Shown: positions 11,239 to 24,393, counted from the stretch's first letter. The stretch is DNA of 64,000 nucleotides from Lepturacanthus savala (GCA_030544235.1 CM060475.1:9375909-9439908), one strand, 5' to 3'. The notes: a model not told the origin generated them from the letters alone. Numbers and translations are program-made.

Positions 11239-11329
11239 GGGCTAATGTGTGTGTGAACAGCTGATGGAACGGCTAAATATACAGTTTGGCCATGAACGCA
11301 CCAGGAGGACTAAGAACTGATCATTCAAT

Positions 11330-11800
11330 AATAATAAAAAAAACTGTACAAAATAATATTAATAAATAAAAAAAATAAAATAAAAATTCATGAGGAAACC
11401 CCAGAGACAGGAGTTTGGAAATGGCTAAAAAAATAAAATATATAAATAAAAAAAATGTAAAAAAAAAAATAAAATAAATTAAAATAATCATAAATATATA
11501 CTATATAAATATAATCATATAAAAATAATACATTTTATAAAAATAATAAAAGGTCATACAATACTTAAAGAGTAAGTCATGGTAGTAGTAGTAATAGTAG
11601 TAAAAGTAATGTAATATTATTTTTAATAAATATGATTTAATTTCATACAAGTAAAAAGATTAAATAAAAATATTGATACATAACTAAAAAATATAAATAA
11701 TAAAAAAATAATATAACAAATAATAATAATAATACAAAAATCTATTTATAAAAAATAAATAGATAACAGACAAATAAATAAAATAATACACTATTGTCAG
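11330..11800. other. A-rich (AATAAA-like) low-complexity block
   Basis: Dominated by AAATAAATA-type words. No coding potential. Confidence 0.8.
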
Positions 11801-11852
11801 TTTCTTTCCTTTCATTCAGACATTAAATATCTGAAATAGCTGATTGTGTGTT

Positions 11853-11854
<2 letters not shown>

Positions 11855-11886
<32 letters not shown>

Positions 11887-12015
11887 TTGTTTTTGGCCCA
11901 AAAAGTGTTTTTTGAGTTGAAAATATGTTTAATTCATGTAGAAAGGGTGGTCCCCATAATGTAGGTGTTTGACCCTATGAGGACCCCACAGCATCAGATA
12001 AATGAGAGTGTGTGT

Positions 12016-12066
<51 letters not shown>

Positions 12067-12100
12067 TGTGTGTGTGTGTGTGTGAGTGTGTGTGTGTTGT
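11855..12100. repeat. Family C unit with long (GT)n
   Basis: One family C unit (11940-12005) between a short TG run (11855-11882) and a GT tract of about 95 bp (12005-12097) with TGAG interruptions. Confidence 0.85.
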
Positions 12101-12449
12101 CCTGGAAACATCCTCCATTTGGGAGAAATCAAACTCAGACAATGGGTTAAAATCCGGAAAAGTAAAAATAACCTCCTGTCACGGCCCAGAAATCATTGCA
12201 TCTTCCTTATAAGGACAACGTGCATGTAAACAGACTCAGGCCTTCTACTCACTGCTGTGGAGGTTTCAGAGTAAATACACAGGCAAAAACAGTCCGATGA
12301 CAAAGTATTACGGCTTGACCTTTGACCCCTCCCCCCTTTCTTCCAAAGAGGAGATAAATGTGCAGTGAAGAAGACGAACGGCTGAATGTTCAACACGTTT
12401 GTCCTTCTTATTCATAGCAGGTGCATAAAGTAAGAAGATCTGTATGTGA

Positions 12450-12900
12450 GTATGTTGGGTGTGAAAAGGGGGCTTTTATTTTGAAGGGCATGCAACTTAT
12501 GAGGTCACATGACCAGGATATCCCTATTGCTGGTGGACATGTGAGCATCACTGTCTCACAACTGAAGGTTGACTTTTAGTCAGAATTTGGAAATTTTCCA
12601 CAAAACATGTGCTGCTTAATGTAAAATAATGCATTTCTTAATTAATTCCTAGGCTAACGGCTAATTTTGACAGTCAGCTAGCAGCTAGCAGCTAGCTAAC
12701 ATGGTAGAAACCAACTAAACTACTACTTCATCGCACCACTTTTAGTCCAGAATCAGCCTTTTTTTTTACCAGTTTAACTGATTAAGATCAGACCTAATGA
12801 TCGTTAACGAGCTCTACAATTGTAGTTACCATAGCAACAGTGACTCGGGGGAGGGGCATCACTGAGCATCACTGTCTCACAACAGAAGGTTAACTTTTAT
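12450..12900. repeat. Family A copy plus reversed G unit
   Basis: Forward family A core at 12466-12545. It is followed by an inverted G unit (12640-12860) that includes GCTAGCAGCTAGCAGCTAGC and GTTACCATAGCAACAG. Confidence 0.75.
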
Positions 12901-13450
12901 TCACAATTTTGGAAAAAATTTCACTAAATAAAACATCGAACTTGAATTTAATTCAATTTTTTATGTGTTTTTTTCTAATATTATGAAATATATTTGTTGC
13001 CTTATGTCAACAATATGCAAATATGATAAATTCCTAGTGTATAAACCTAATTGAGTCATTTTTCTTGAATATTTCTATGATTCAGGTCATTTAAATACTA
13101 CAAAACATGTTTTACAGAGTATTATTCAATGCAATAGAAGGTTTTTTATTCTTCTACACGCACATTTATTCATGAATATAGAGGATAGATATAAAAGTAT
13201 AATATAATAATATTTAGGAGTGTTTTTAAACATGTAAGTGAATGATTTGCCCTCTTTAAGCTGTGAGTTCAGCAGCCTCCAGCTGTGAAAGCAGCGTTTC
13301 CTGCCTGAAACCGTCCAGGAAATAAAACGCTGTTAATCTGTTGATGATAAATAAATAATCTGATTGATCAACATCTTTTTAGTTCCAGCTGAAAAATAAA
13401 AGCACAGAAACGTCCCACCACTAACTATTATTTTATTATTTTTGTTGAAG

Positions 13451-13574
13451 GAGCAGCTGCTGCAACGCGTCCTTACATGGAGAAAATACTCAGCGACTCT
13501 GACCTGAAACCAGAAGCAGGAGGTGATGATGCAGCGAGTGAAGCAGGAAACCACCACACACAGGAAACTACACG
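13451..13574 (+). CDS. Candidate internal exon of an unidentified gene
   Basis: A T-rich acceptor (TTATTATTTTTGTTGAAG) is followed by 124 bases open in only one of three frames, then a strong donor, CACG|GTAAGAAC. The open frame reads AATRPYMEKILSDSDLKPEA then GGDDAASEAGNHHTQETT, an acidic soluble-looking peptide that could be part of a cytoplasmic tail. The entry phase would be 1 and the exit phase 2. I do not recognise the protein, and no convincing upstream exon is visible between pln and here. It precedes the candidate terminal exon at 15355, but the phases join it in the less protein-like frame, so the link is uncertain. Confidence 0.3.
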
Positions 13575-13779
13575 GTAAGAACAGGTGATGTTCACACTGA
13601 CACACAGGAAAACACACTGGCAGAAGTTATACATATAGTTAAATATATATAGAAGAAAAAGTAGCTCAGGATAGTTTCATACGATGTAAGTCAATGGGAA
13701 TTTATTAGGTTTAAACACTCTAAATATTATTTCTGTCACTAACCTTTTATGCAACAAAATGTGACTAAGTGCTTCAAAC

Positions 13780-14774
13780 AATAATAATAAAAATAATAAA
13801 AAATAATATTAATAAATAATAAAATAAAAATGACTATAAAATATAAATAACAACAATAATAAAACTATCTTGTTTCATGAGGAAAACCCCAGAGACAGGA
13901 AATAGCTAAAAAATAAAATATATCAATAAAATATATATATAATATTTAAAATAAAAATAAAAAAAAATTAAAAAAATATTCCCTATTATTACTTTTCATT
14001 CATTTTTTTATTTGAAAATGTATTTTATATTTTATATATTGAGGTGAAAATGAATGAGTGAATAAATACATATATTTTAAAATGAATAAATAAAATAGAA
14101 AATCAAATAAATGGGAAGATAATACACCAATAATATATAATAATACATTTATAATTATACATAATGAAATACAAATAAATAAAAATGAATAATAATAATA
14201 ATAATAGAAATAAAAATAAAAAAATTAAATAAATATGGACATTTATTGGTATATTTATTTAAGTAGTGAGACTTTATTTATTTATTTATTTTAAATAAAT
14301 AGTTATATTTTAAAATTAATAAATCAAATAGAAAATCAAATAAATGGGAAGATAATACACCAATAAATTATTAAATGATTTATTAAATAATAAATGAATA
14401 AATAGCTCATAAAATGCTAAATTAAATAATTAATTTTATTTATGTAGTGAGACTTTATTTATTTATTCTCTGGGTTTCCTACACTTTTATTTAAATAGAT
14501 AAATAAATAGATATATTTTAAAGTTAATAATTAAAATAGAAAATCAAATAAATAGGAAAATTATACATATATATATATATTAAATAATACAAAATCAATT
14601 ATTATTATTAATAAATTCATTAAATGCAATAAAAATATTGATTTATTTACTTATTTATTCTCTGGGTTTCCTACACTTTTATTTAAATAGATAAATAAAT
14701 TATTTAAAATTAAATATGTTTTACAATTAATAAATAAAAGAAAATCAAATAACTAGTTAAATTATATATTTATA

Positions 14775-14828
<54 letters not shown>

Positions 14829-14930
14829 ATAATACAAAATAATTTATTATTATTATTATTAATAAAATAAATAAATTCATAAAATGGAATAAATATTTAT
14901 TTATTTATTCTCTGGTTTTCCTACACTTTA
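13780..14930. other. AT-rich low-complexity block with (AT)n
   Basis: AATAAATA-type sequence with several direct near-repeats (for example TTATTCTCTGGGTTTCCTAC at 14463 and 14658, with variants at 14898). A pure (TA)n run lies at 14780-14823. No genes seen. Confidence 0.8.
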
Positions 14931-15134
14931 TTTTACAATCTAATACAATCTAATACTTCTACAACCATAACTTTTAATGTTATATTAGAGTTCAACCCGA
15001 GTTTCTTCTACCTGAGACACTCAGGTAAACAGGCCAAACCACAGGAAAACTCTACGTTATAATGTATAATAACATCAGTAATAATATATTAAATGTTTAC
15101 CACTAAATGTCAGTGTTTTATGATGCTAGAATAT

Positions 15135-15136
<2 letters not shown>

Positions 15137-15202
<66 letters not shown>
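15137..15202. repeat. (CAG)22 trinucleotide repeat
   Basis: 22 uninterrupted CAG units, 152 bp upstream of the candidate terminal exon. Not in a supported coding frame. Confidence 0.95.
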
Positions 15203-15205
<3 letters not shown>

Positions 15206-15354
15206 CGTTACTCTGCTGATATCATGGAGTTACTGATGCAGCACGTATAGGACGGAGGATGACGGAGGCTTTACCCCATCACATGTGTTTACTCTGGACC
15301 ACTTCCTGCTGCTGTTGGCAGCTTCACACACATTCCCCCCTCTCTGCTCTCCAG

Positions 15355-15413
15355 ATATAGCCAGCTATGTGGAGGAGCCCACCGCCAGCTTCTCCCCGGA
15401 GGCCTCCGGCTAA
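15355..15413 (+). CDS. Candidate 3'-terminal coding exon, unidentified gene
   Basis: An excellent acceptor (CCCCCCTCTCTGCTCTCCAG) is followed by a frame reading IASYVEEPTASFSPEASG to a TAA stop at 15411-15413, and then by AATAAA at 15645-15650. Acceptor, stop and polyA signal within 300 bp are what a real last exon looks like. If joined to 13451-13574, the phase would instead give a frame ending at TGA 15440-15442. I recognise no family. It lies between pln and cd2 on the plus strand. Confidence 0.3.
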
Positions 15414-15644
15414 AAGCAGGATTTGTCCCGTTCGGTTCCTGAAGAACCCAGAAGTCACAGAACTTTCTGCCCCGAAACCCAGTAGACTTACAATACATGA
15501 GACTTTAGAAGGTTCCTGGACATGATTCATAGGCAAAATGTTCATATTAATCATGATAAGCCTGAATATTACGTCTAAAAGCTGCTTCACCAAGTTCAGT
15601 TAAAACAAACACATCCCTGAATGTGTCTCGATGCAAATGAACAC

Positions 15645-15650
15645 AATAAA
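15645..15650 (+). terminator. PolyA signal AATAAA after candidate last exon
   Basis: ACACAATAAAGC lies about 230 bp past the candidate stop codon, followed at about 20 bp by ACAGGAACACTGC. Plausible cleavage context only. Confidence 0.3.
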
Positions 15651-15713
15651 GCTGATGTGATTACAGGAACACTGCAATTTAAATGCCTTAATCTGGTGAT
15701 CTAGCTTTAATGA

Positions 15714-15738
15714 GGTGTGTGTGTGTGTGTGTGTGTGA
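15714..15738. repeat. (TG)n microsatellite
   Basis: About 12 TG units. Confidence 0.9.
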
Positions 15739-15870
15739 TCCTTTATTTATATCCAGTCGATAGCTGATTTTCTGTGAATTCCAGAAAGTGAGTGACATGA
15801 AGGAAGTGACTGACGGTGTTTAAAAGCCTGAAGGCGAGCAGGCACATGTCAGTGTGACTGATCAGTAGCT

Positions 15871-15871
<1 letters not shown>

Positions 15872-15935
<64 letters not shown>

Positions 15936-16055
15936 GTTTATCTGACATCGTGGGGTCCTCTGTCAAATTCCTACACTCTGGGGACCACCCTTTCTAAATG
16001 AAATAGATTCAAATCAAAAGATGCTAATGTATGGCTGATGTCCCCACCAAGATAG

Positions 16056-16143
<88 letters not shown>

Positions 16144-16277
16144 CACTTGTGTATATGATCCCATGGGGTCTTCTGTCAAATACCTACACTATGGGGACCA
16201 CCCTTTCTAAATGAAATAGACATAGTTTTAACTCCAAAAGATGCCAATGTATGGCTGATGTCCTCACCAAGATAGAT

Positions 16278-16314
<37 letters not shown>

Positions 16315-16885
16315 CACACTTGTGTATCTGACCCCATGGGGTCTTCTGTCAAATACCTACACTATGGGGACCACCCTTTCTAAATGAAATAGACATAGTT
16401 TAGATTCAACCCCCCCAAAAATATTTTAGGCCAATGTCCCCACCAAGATTAATAAGAAAACACACACACTCATTAATCTGACCACGTGGGGACCTCTGTC
16501 AAATTCTTACACTCTGGGGACCATCATTTCTAAATGAGATGGACATAGTTTTAACTAAAAAACATCTTTCAGACCAATGTCCCAACCAAGATAGATACAC
16601 ACACACACGCTTGTGTATCTGACCCCATGGGGTCCTCTGTCAAATACCTGCACTCTGGGGACCACCCTTTCTAAATGAAATCAACATAGATTGGATTCAA
16701 CTCCCCTCAAAAAAATATTTCAGGCCAATGTCCCCAACAAGATAGATAAACAAACACACACACACAGTCATTTATCTAACCATGTGGGGACCTCTGTCAA
16801 ATTCCTACACTTTGGTTAAACCATCACTGTTTTAACTAAAAAAAAAATCTTTCAGACCAATGTCCCAACTAAGACAGATAAACAC
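15872..16885. repeat. Tandem array of reversed family C units with (CA)n tracts
   Basis: Six units of about 150-190 bp. Each has GTGGGGTCCTCTGTCAAAT, CTACACTCTGGGGACCACCC, TTTCTAAATGAAATAGAC and a CA tract (15872-15931, 16062-16132, 16279-16308 and shorter later ones). Units decay rightwards, with the CA tract shrinking to CACACA. Confidence 0.9.
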
Positions 16886-17039
16886 ACAAATGGTGCCCCT
16901 TTAATATAACTTGTTATGGATATATGTGACCTTTTTGAACCATAAGAGTTTATTGTTTATATCACTTAAACTTCTTCTAAGCTAATAAAATAGCTTAGAA
17001 AATAAGCTATGATACAATAAATTCTTCATATTGGCTATT

Positions 17040-17570
17040 TCACTGTCCATTCTGGAGACTTCCATCCAACAGAGAAGCTAATGAAGCTTCCTCAGCTAGC
17101 ATCTCTCCCAATATGGAATCAAACCAATAAATCCAGATTCTCATGTAAATACACCCACAAAGCTCTCACTACTGATCTCTCAATTTATCAAACGCTAAAT
17201 ATAAAACACCAGAAACCAACAATAGTTGGCGTCAAAAGGCCAAAGTAGCCGCATCAGGCTACTGTTTAACACTAATCCAGTGGATTGGATCCATTCTTCA
17301 ATTAATCCACATAAAACAACTCCCCAAAAATAAATCCGCTGCACCTGATTGGCCGCGTCCTGTCACGCCGCCAAAGTAATCGCTCAAAATCCGGCGTCTC
17401 CAAAAGGACGGCATTCCCCGGAGATACCAGCGATCGCTGGAATATCGGAATGCTCCGCTAAAAATAACCCGAATCCATCTCTCGGATTTTTGGATAGCCC
17501 CTTGTCAAGGGTCCAGGAATAGCAAAGCATCTGGGGGTTATTCACCGTGAGATCAGATACCGAGAAAAAT
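17040..17570. other. GC-richer single-copy segment with perfect palindrome
   Basis: Non-repetitive DNA containing the perfect 14-bp palindrome CCAGCGATCGCTGG (17427-17440) and a CCCTTG-T-CAAGGG stem (17499-17511). No open frame of note. It may be an old transposon end, a structured RNA or a regulatory element; I cannot decide. Confidence 0.35.
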
Positions 17571-17769
17571 CTTTATTTAAAAATGTATTTTCAGCTATTT
17601 GAGATTCATTTAGTGTTAAATATATCTATAAATCCAGTGTTGAGTGACTAGATTATAAAACTTTAAAGACTTCAGTGTCTTTAAGGTACAATATCTAAGG
17701 TTTTATGGCTCAAAAAATACCAAAACAGATATTTGGAGTTCCTGTTTCTTACAGTTTTTATATTTAAAT

Positions 17770-18200
17770 GGTTTGTAAAGCTTTTATTTTGAAGGACATA
17801 CAATTTATGAGGTCACATGACCAGGATATCCCTATTGCTGATGGACATTTGACATGTGAGCATCACTGTTTCACAACCAAAGATTGTGTTTTATTATGAA
17901 AATTTTCACTTCATTCATTCATTTATTTATTTATTTATACATTTAACTCAATTTTGATGTTATACGTTTTTTTGAAATATGTTTAAAAAGGTGTATTTCT
18001 ATATGGAAACAATTATTTTATCTTAATTTTTCTAAACAAAATGTGATATAAAATCTGTTTTTACGGTTAGGCATGAAAAGGGGGCTTTTATTTTGAAGGA
18101 GATACAATTCATGAGGTCACATGACCAGGATATCCCTATTGCTGATGGACATCACTGTCTCACAACCAAAAGTTGTGTTTTATTCAGAATTTAGGAAAAA
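17770..18200. repeat. Two forward family A copies
   Basis: Cores at 17780-17860 and 18079-18150, each with the CTGTTTCACAACC or CTGTCTCACAACC tail and TTTTATTC flank. Confidence 0.85.
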
Positions 18201-19770
18201 AATCACCAAAATAAAGTATCCTGAGTCGACATTTACAACATTTTCATACATATATAGATTTAAAATCTATTATTTAGGCTATTTTAAGTAATATTTCATG
18301 CAGTTAAGCTAAATATTGTTCAGTGACTAAATGTTTGCAACAGTAAACTAATTATGAAATGGGCTGCAATGTGCGAACTGACCACTAGATGCCACTAGAA
18401 ACGACGCACTGTACCTTTAATTTGTAATTTCCAGATATAAAACAGTGCAACAGTGCAATTTTAGACCATAATCTTAACAATATGTGTTTTGTTTGGTAAA
18501 TAAAAGGTAGAACAAAGGTAAATTCTATTGTCCAGGTCTATTTATTCTGGTAAATCACTGGATCGGCCATGTTGACAGCTGATATTTACTATTTATCTGT
18601 CTGTATTTATAGATCTAATAACCCAATGAGAACTGGAATAACCTCCATCCCTACGTGACCCTGCAGGACATACACAGGTACAGATCATAAATGGATGTAC
18701 ATTAATGGTCAAATGGTTCGAAAACGTAGGGAAAACCAATGGATTTTCAGATCCAAGGCCTTAAAACATCATATATATTCATTGATCTTTACCAAATGGA
18801 ATGAGATGAAGTCCAACGAGGATGACAAATGGTAGCGAGCGGATAGCGTGAGCTGCTAAATGCATAACTGAAGGTGGTTATCACCGGCTGTCATTAGAGC
18901 ACAGTGGACATTCTTTCCATTGATGCACCGGTGGACCATTGCACAAGTGAGTCTATAAAAAGATTCTATTCACGAGTACAACAGGCTGCACTGGAGTCCA
19001 GCAAAAAAACAGTGAAGGATGGGGTTAGCGTAGCGGTGAAGCTAACAGCTACCTGTGAACAGGGTTGCACCAAATGTTAAGATAAATGAAAATGCATTTT
19101 TATCAAGGTATTATGGTATTAAACTGATACAGAGATATTATATTGAATACAAGGTACATAGGACTTCTCCAGGTATTAGTCAGATCCCATGGAAAAAGAA
19201 ATAAAACTGCCAACTATTTAGATTTGATTGATTCATTGATTCATTGATTTGAGAAGGAAAACGTCCAAATCTGATTCTTTTCTTTCATTAACAGTTAACA
19301 ATTAATTAAATTGATTAGTAAATCAATTAGTCGCCAACTATTTACATAATCGATTAATGGATTTGAGTCATTTATTCAGTAGAAAACGTCTAAATTCTCT
19401 GGTTCCAGCTTCTGTTCTCTGATTATTTCCTGTTGGTCTTTTAGGTTGAATCTTCAGCGTAAGCTGCTTAAATCTTAATTCCATCCATTATATCTGTATA
19501 TCGCTCTCACCTGAGCTGATTCATCATCATACACTCGTTCTACTCTGGTGAAATGAATAAATAGACGCCACCTGAGCCTCCTCGTGATAATTTTAATGGT
19601 CACCATCATAAACCCTGAAGGCCACCAGGACACTCATGACTTCCAACTGAGTTATTGGTTCCAATTAGCATTAGATCATCGCTAAATGCTAATTGAACTT
19701 TAGCGTCTTCTCCGGGACAGAAAGGTTGAAGGTTCTGCTTTTCAGTCACAAACACTTTCTCCGACGGCCG
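18200..19770. other. Intergenic DNA, no gene seen
   Basis: Mostly AT-rich with short family F pieces (19390-19440, GGTTCCAGCTTCTGTTCTCT). A minus-strand frame over 19606-19788 reads FCPGEDAKVQLAFSDDLMLI but shows no splice context or known domain. Confidence 0.5.
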
Positions 19771-19776
19771 AAATAT

Positions 19777-19861
19777 CTGATTGGCCACAGTTATTCGCAG
19801 CGTTTTGATATGATGGCGTCGCCGCTGATTGGCCGGAGAGGCCGGCCCTGATTGGCCGGAG
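19777..19861 (+). promoter_or_regulatory. Three CCAAT-box repeats in GC-rich DNA
   Basis: CTGATTGGCC occurs at 19777, 19825 and 19848; the last two sit in an exact 14-base repeat, CTGATTGGCCGGAG. On the minus strand each is GGCCAATCAG, an NF-Y-type CCAAT box. They lie 75-160 bp upstream of a plus-strand TATA box. Confidence 0.45.
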
Positions 19862-19935
19862 GTGTCTACAGGGGTTTCTGTGGCGCCTTCGGCCTAAAGG
19901 TTGGACGAGAGCAGTGGAAAAATAACTGGTCTATT

Positions 19936-19943
19936 TATAAAAG
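19936..19943 (+). promoter_or_regulatory. TATA box (TATAAAAG)
   Basis: TATTTATAAAAGGCC follows the CCAAT cluster at normal promoter spacing, predicting initiation near 19965-19970. It could be an upstream promoter for cd2 (whose first coding exon is preceded by an acceptor-like TGCTCTTTTTTCAG) or for an unknown transcript. Inference. Confidence 0.4.
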
Positions 19944-19949
19944 GCCCAT

Positions 19950-22900
19950 TTAACAGAACAGGGTCAAGTCTCAGGAAGTCAATCAGGGTGGACTCAGCAT
20001 CACCAGCTCACAGGAGGCAGCAAATCTAAACGCTGCAGCAATAAAACACCTTCAGAGTTTATTTCACGTCATTATCCTCTTAAATATATTAGTTTTCACT
20101 TCATCCGTCTAAAGGCAAGTTAATTCAACAAGGTCATTCAAAGTGTTTGACATGAAACATTTAAAGCATCAAGATACCATTTAAAACAGACGATTGGAAA
20201 AAGACATTTTAAAAAATTAAGAATTAAAATTTAAAATTAAAACAAAAAATTAAGAATGAGTAAAAAATTTTTTAAAAATTACGAAGGAAAATATAAAATT
20301 AAAGAATAATAGAATAAATAATAATTAAATATTAAAAATAATAATATCTAGTTTTTCTTATTATTATTATTATTAACTAAATGGATTTAACCAATTAACT
20401 TAACTACTTTAAATTCTTTAAATATATATTAATATAGAGATTATTTATAATTATCTTATAACAGCTATAGATGGAAATACAGTTATTTATAATTAAAATA
20501 ATACATTTAATGATGTTATATTCTGTTATTTCATAGAATTCTATTGACACCTCAGCTGCAGGAATATTATAAATAAAAACTCATTAAATGGTGAATAAAT
20601 TACTTATAATATCAAAATAAAAGCACTAATTATGCAGATTGTGTTATATTATTATAGTTTATTATGTTACTTCTTATTATTTGTATTAATAAAACAAAAA
20701 AACTGACATTTTCAGTTGACGATTGACATTTTACACCATTTTATGAACCAATCAACTAATTGATTAATCAGTTCAATAATTAATAGAAGTTGTTAGTTGC
20801 AGTTTTTATCATTTCTGACTAATAATCCTCTTATATCACATCTGTATCATCAGTCCATTTTATTTCAGGTTGACAATTCAATGGAAAATAGAACATTAAT
20901 AATATATAAGTCAATGATTTATGTGATTATTGATTATGAAGTAAAATAACTTTACTAGTACTAACACTTTTAATAATGAATGGTTGTATATCAGTGACCT
21001 ACCACATGTATTTATAGTGTAAGGCTGCCATCTTGTGGCAAAATAACAGCAAATATGTCTAAATGTATCAGTGAATCAGTGAGAATCTGCCTCAATCTGA
21101 ATATAATTATTTGATATAAAGTAAATAAACCATTACTAAGCCTGGAAAGATGATAAATGATGTAAAATAGGGTTAATATGTGTAAGATACTCCCTGATTT
21201 TCATGTTATTCCCATAATAATGACCTATAATTAACTTAACTTGTCTTTTTTCTGTTGATTATCACTTTGGACCTTTTATAAAACAAATAAGAAACTAGAA
21301 AACAGAAGCAACAAACGTCAGGTTTCACTAACTGAAAGTAAATAATGAGCCGTGCTCATTGAAAGTGGAAACGCTGCAGAGATGAGGATGAATTTTTCAC
21401 CAATAAGGTGTGAAACCACACGTTGGTTCCGTTTATCACTTCATGTGGCAGCTCTGCAGCTTCTAAAGCTCCTGCAAAAAATGGAATCAGACAATTAAAC
21501 ACAACAGATTCAACGTTAAAGGTCCCACGATCGTTAAAATCCACAGTTTCACTGATTTTATTTCTGAATTCTAGATGAATTCTAGTGGTTTGATGCTGGT
21601 TTGATGCATAAAACATTTAGAAATTCACATCAGCCTGGATTCAATTTGATAGATTGTACTTCCTCGACTTGGTGATGTCACTCAGTAACTCCATGAGAAT
21701 TAGCCAATCAGAAGAGAGGCTAATGAATATTAATGAGGCGCTTGGAAAAGTTGAATTTTCGTACTTTATATCGCGTTAGTGGCATCAAAAGGGACTTTTA
21801 AAGTTCTTTTTTTGTTCCAAAACTATTAAAAACACATCTAGAGCATAAAAACTACAACTCCCAGATGTTAAAACAGGAAGCTCCAATGTGACTAAAATGT
21901 GACTAAAGCCAAAATCCTGATATTAATTTTTATTTCGCTGCGTTTGGAACCCTGCAGTTTAAAATCTAAATCTAAATGTGAAGAAAAATGGGTCAGTTTT
22001 TGAATTATTTTACAGAAAATTAAGAAAAATGAGGATTTTCTGTGATTTGAGCTGTTTTTGAGTTGCATTGCATCATGGGAGTTGTAGGATCAGCTGTTTT
22101 TATCTTTTATTCTTATCTTTAGTCATAATTTGTGTCTCATGAGATGATTTTATAAACGTTGCAGAATAAATCATTGATTGTTTGAATAGAAAAATGCTCA
22201 ACTTAGTGGTTTTAGTTGTTTTATACTAATAAGGAGTTCAAACAGGTGCCGTTAATACAGGTAACGAGTGGAAGCTACAGGTGAGAGATGCATGAAACCT
22301 TGTTTTTCAAGCGTCAAATATCTATTTTACAGAGGAATTCACTACTTAATTCATTAAAAATCACACCATGTGATTTCCTGGATCCTTTCACTCCATATTC
22401 TGTGTCTCAGAGTTTAAATTTACCACAAAAATTGACGTTTCGGACACAATTTGGACATTTTTACCTCAGGATGGACTCACTTTTGTTAGTTATTCAAGCT
22501 GTAAACTGACTATTTTACATTATACCAAAGTGTTATTAGGTAATTTACTAAATAAATTAACCATGAACATTAATTCCCCCTCATATAAAAGCTCATTAAC
22601 ATTCTACAGTCAAGAAAACAGCGATTAGTTTGATTTTAGTTGGCGGCCATATTGGATTTTTCCATTTTTTGAGGCGTTATGGGACATTTTTGAGTTCAGC
22701 TCCTTCAAAACCTCTAAAATAATGTTGAAAACCTAAAATGAACATGACTTCAGCACAATTTCCCAAATCCTGCCTCGTCTATGAGGAAGTTTATGAGAAC
22801 TAGGCGATAATTCCTGTTTTCTTTTACTTTCTATTTGAGTCAATTAACGATTCTAAGAAAAGTGACTGAACCCGACTTGTGAAACAGCAGCAGCCTCAGG

Positions 22901-23371
22901 GATGAGCAGATATTATTCAGTGATTCAGTGATATTATTCATCGACATCAGCACCTGCCACATTTAGAAGAGGTAACGTGTTTGGTTTCTTCTTTAATTAT
23001 ATTTGGATTTGAGTTTTAACCCTGAAAGACATCAAAACCCCCATTAACCTTCTATTTCACAGTGTTTCCATATGGCAACACCTACTTTATCTCCATTTTT
23101 ATAAAAAGCTGTGACATAAAATCTATGTTTTTATAGTTAGGCATGAAAAGGGGGCTTTTATTTTGAAGGACATGTAATTTATGAGGTCACATGACCAGGA
23201 TATCCCTGGATATTTAACATGTGAGCATCACTGTCTCACAACAAAAGGTTGTTTTTTATTCCAAATTTTGGACAATTTTCACCAAATAAAAAAATTGTAC
23301 TTCATTTTTGATGTTATATTTTTTTCTAATTTGCTAAAATAGATTTGTTTCCCTATGACAACGATATAGAA

Positions 23372-23413
<42 letters not shown>

Positions 23414-24260
23414 TTATCATATATTTCTTTTTCTAATTTTTGAAGTGAAAACAGACAAATTTTTTGTCCTTCAAAGTAAAAGACAGTAAAACATGTATTT
23501 TTATATTACTGCTTTTTTACTAATATTGAGCTCTTATCTTAATTTTTTATAAAAAGCTGCAATATAAAATATATGTTTTTACAGTTAGGCGTGAAAAGGG
23601 GGCTTTTATTTTGAAGGACATATAATTTATGATGGACATTGAGCTTTATTGTCTCACAACTGAAGGTTGTCTTTTATTCAGAATTTTGGAAAGTTTTCCT
23701 CCAATAAAAAAACTATTTTCTCACTATATAACTATATATATAACTTAATATGTTAAAATATATTTGTTTCCATATATCAACAATATGCAAATATGATAAA
23801 TTCCTAGTGTATAAACCTAATGGAGTTTCATTGACTTACATAGCATCAAACTACCCTGAGACTATTTTTACTACTTTTTCTTAAACATTTCTATGAGTCA
23901 GGCCATTTTAAGTAATAAAAAGCATGTTTTACCATGTCTAAGTACTATTTTTAATTCTTCTACACACACGTCTAATGTCAGCTTTTGCTTTAAGGCGTAA
24001 AAAGTGAACGTTTGTCCTGGTGTTTGTGTTTTTACTGTTTATATTGTTTTTATATTTTTAGCCACAGAAGCAGTAAATCTAGAATAAAAAGTCGACTTCC
24101 TCTCCCGCCGTTTGTGCTGAATTTGACATTTTACTTTGCTCGCTTCGTACTTTAAAGCAGAGAGGGCCTCTCGGATCACTTCCTTTAGAAAACCATAAAG
24201 ACACAAAAGCATATACACACACACATGCAAAAAAGTGTACGCCAACACACACACACACAC
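19950..24260. other. Intergenic DNA upstream of cd2
   Basis: AT-rich, with a partial family H element (22620-22740), family A copies (23.1-23.7 kb) and an (AAT)n run near 23379-23413. No further gene is supported. Confidence 0.55.
23090..23670. repeat. Two forward family A copies, second truncated
   Basis: Core at 23150-23220 with the full GGTCACATGACCAGGATATC. The second (23580-23640) loses the core after GGACATATAATTTATGA. Confidence 0.8.
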
Positions 24261-24338
24261 ACAAAGGGGCCAAGCTAGCAGCTCTGACAGGAAATAACCT
24301 TGATAATGGAACGTTGCTGCTCTTTTTTCAGCTGAAAC

Positions 24339-24362
24339 ATGATGAGAATGGTGATGAAGATG

Positions 24363-24393
<31 letters not shown>

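Noticed and set aside
19606..19788. Minus-strand frame containing FCPGEDAKVQLAFSDDLMLI
   Set aside because: Looks protein-like, but no convincing donor or acceptor, domain or neighbouring exon was found.
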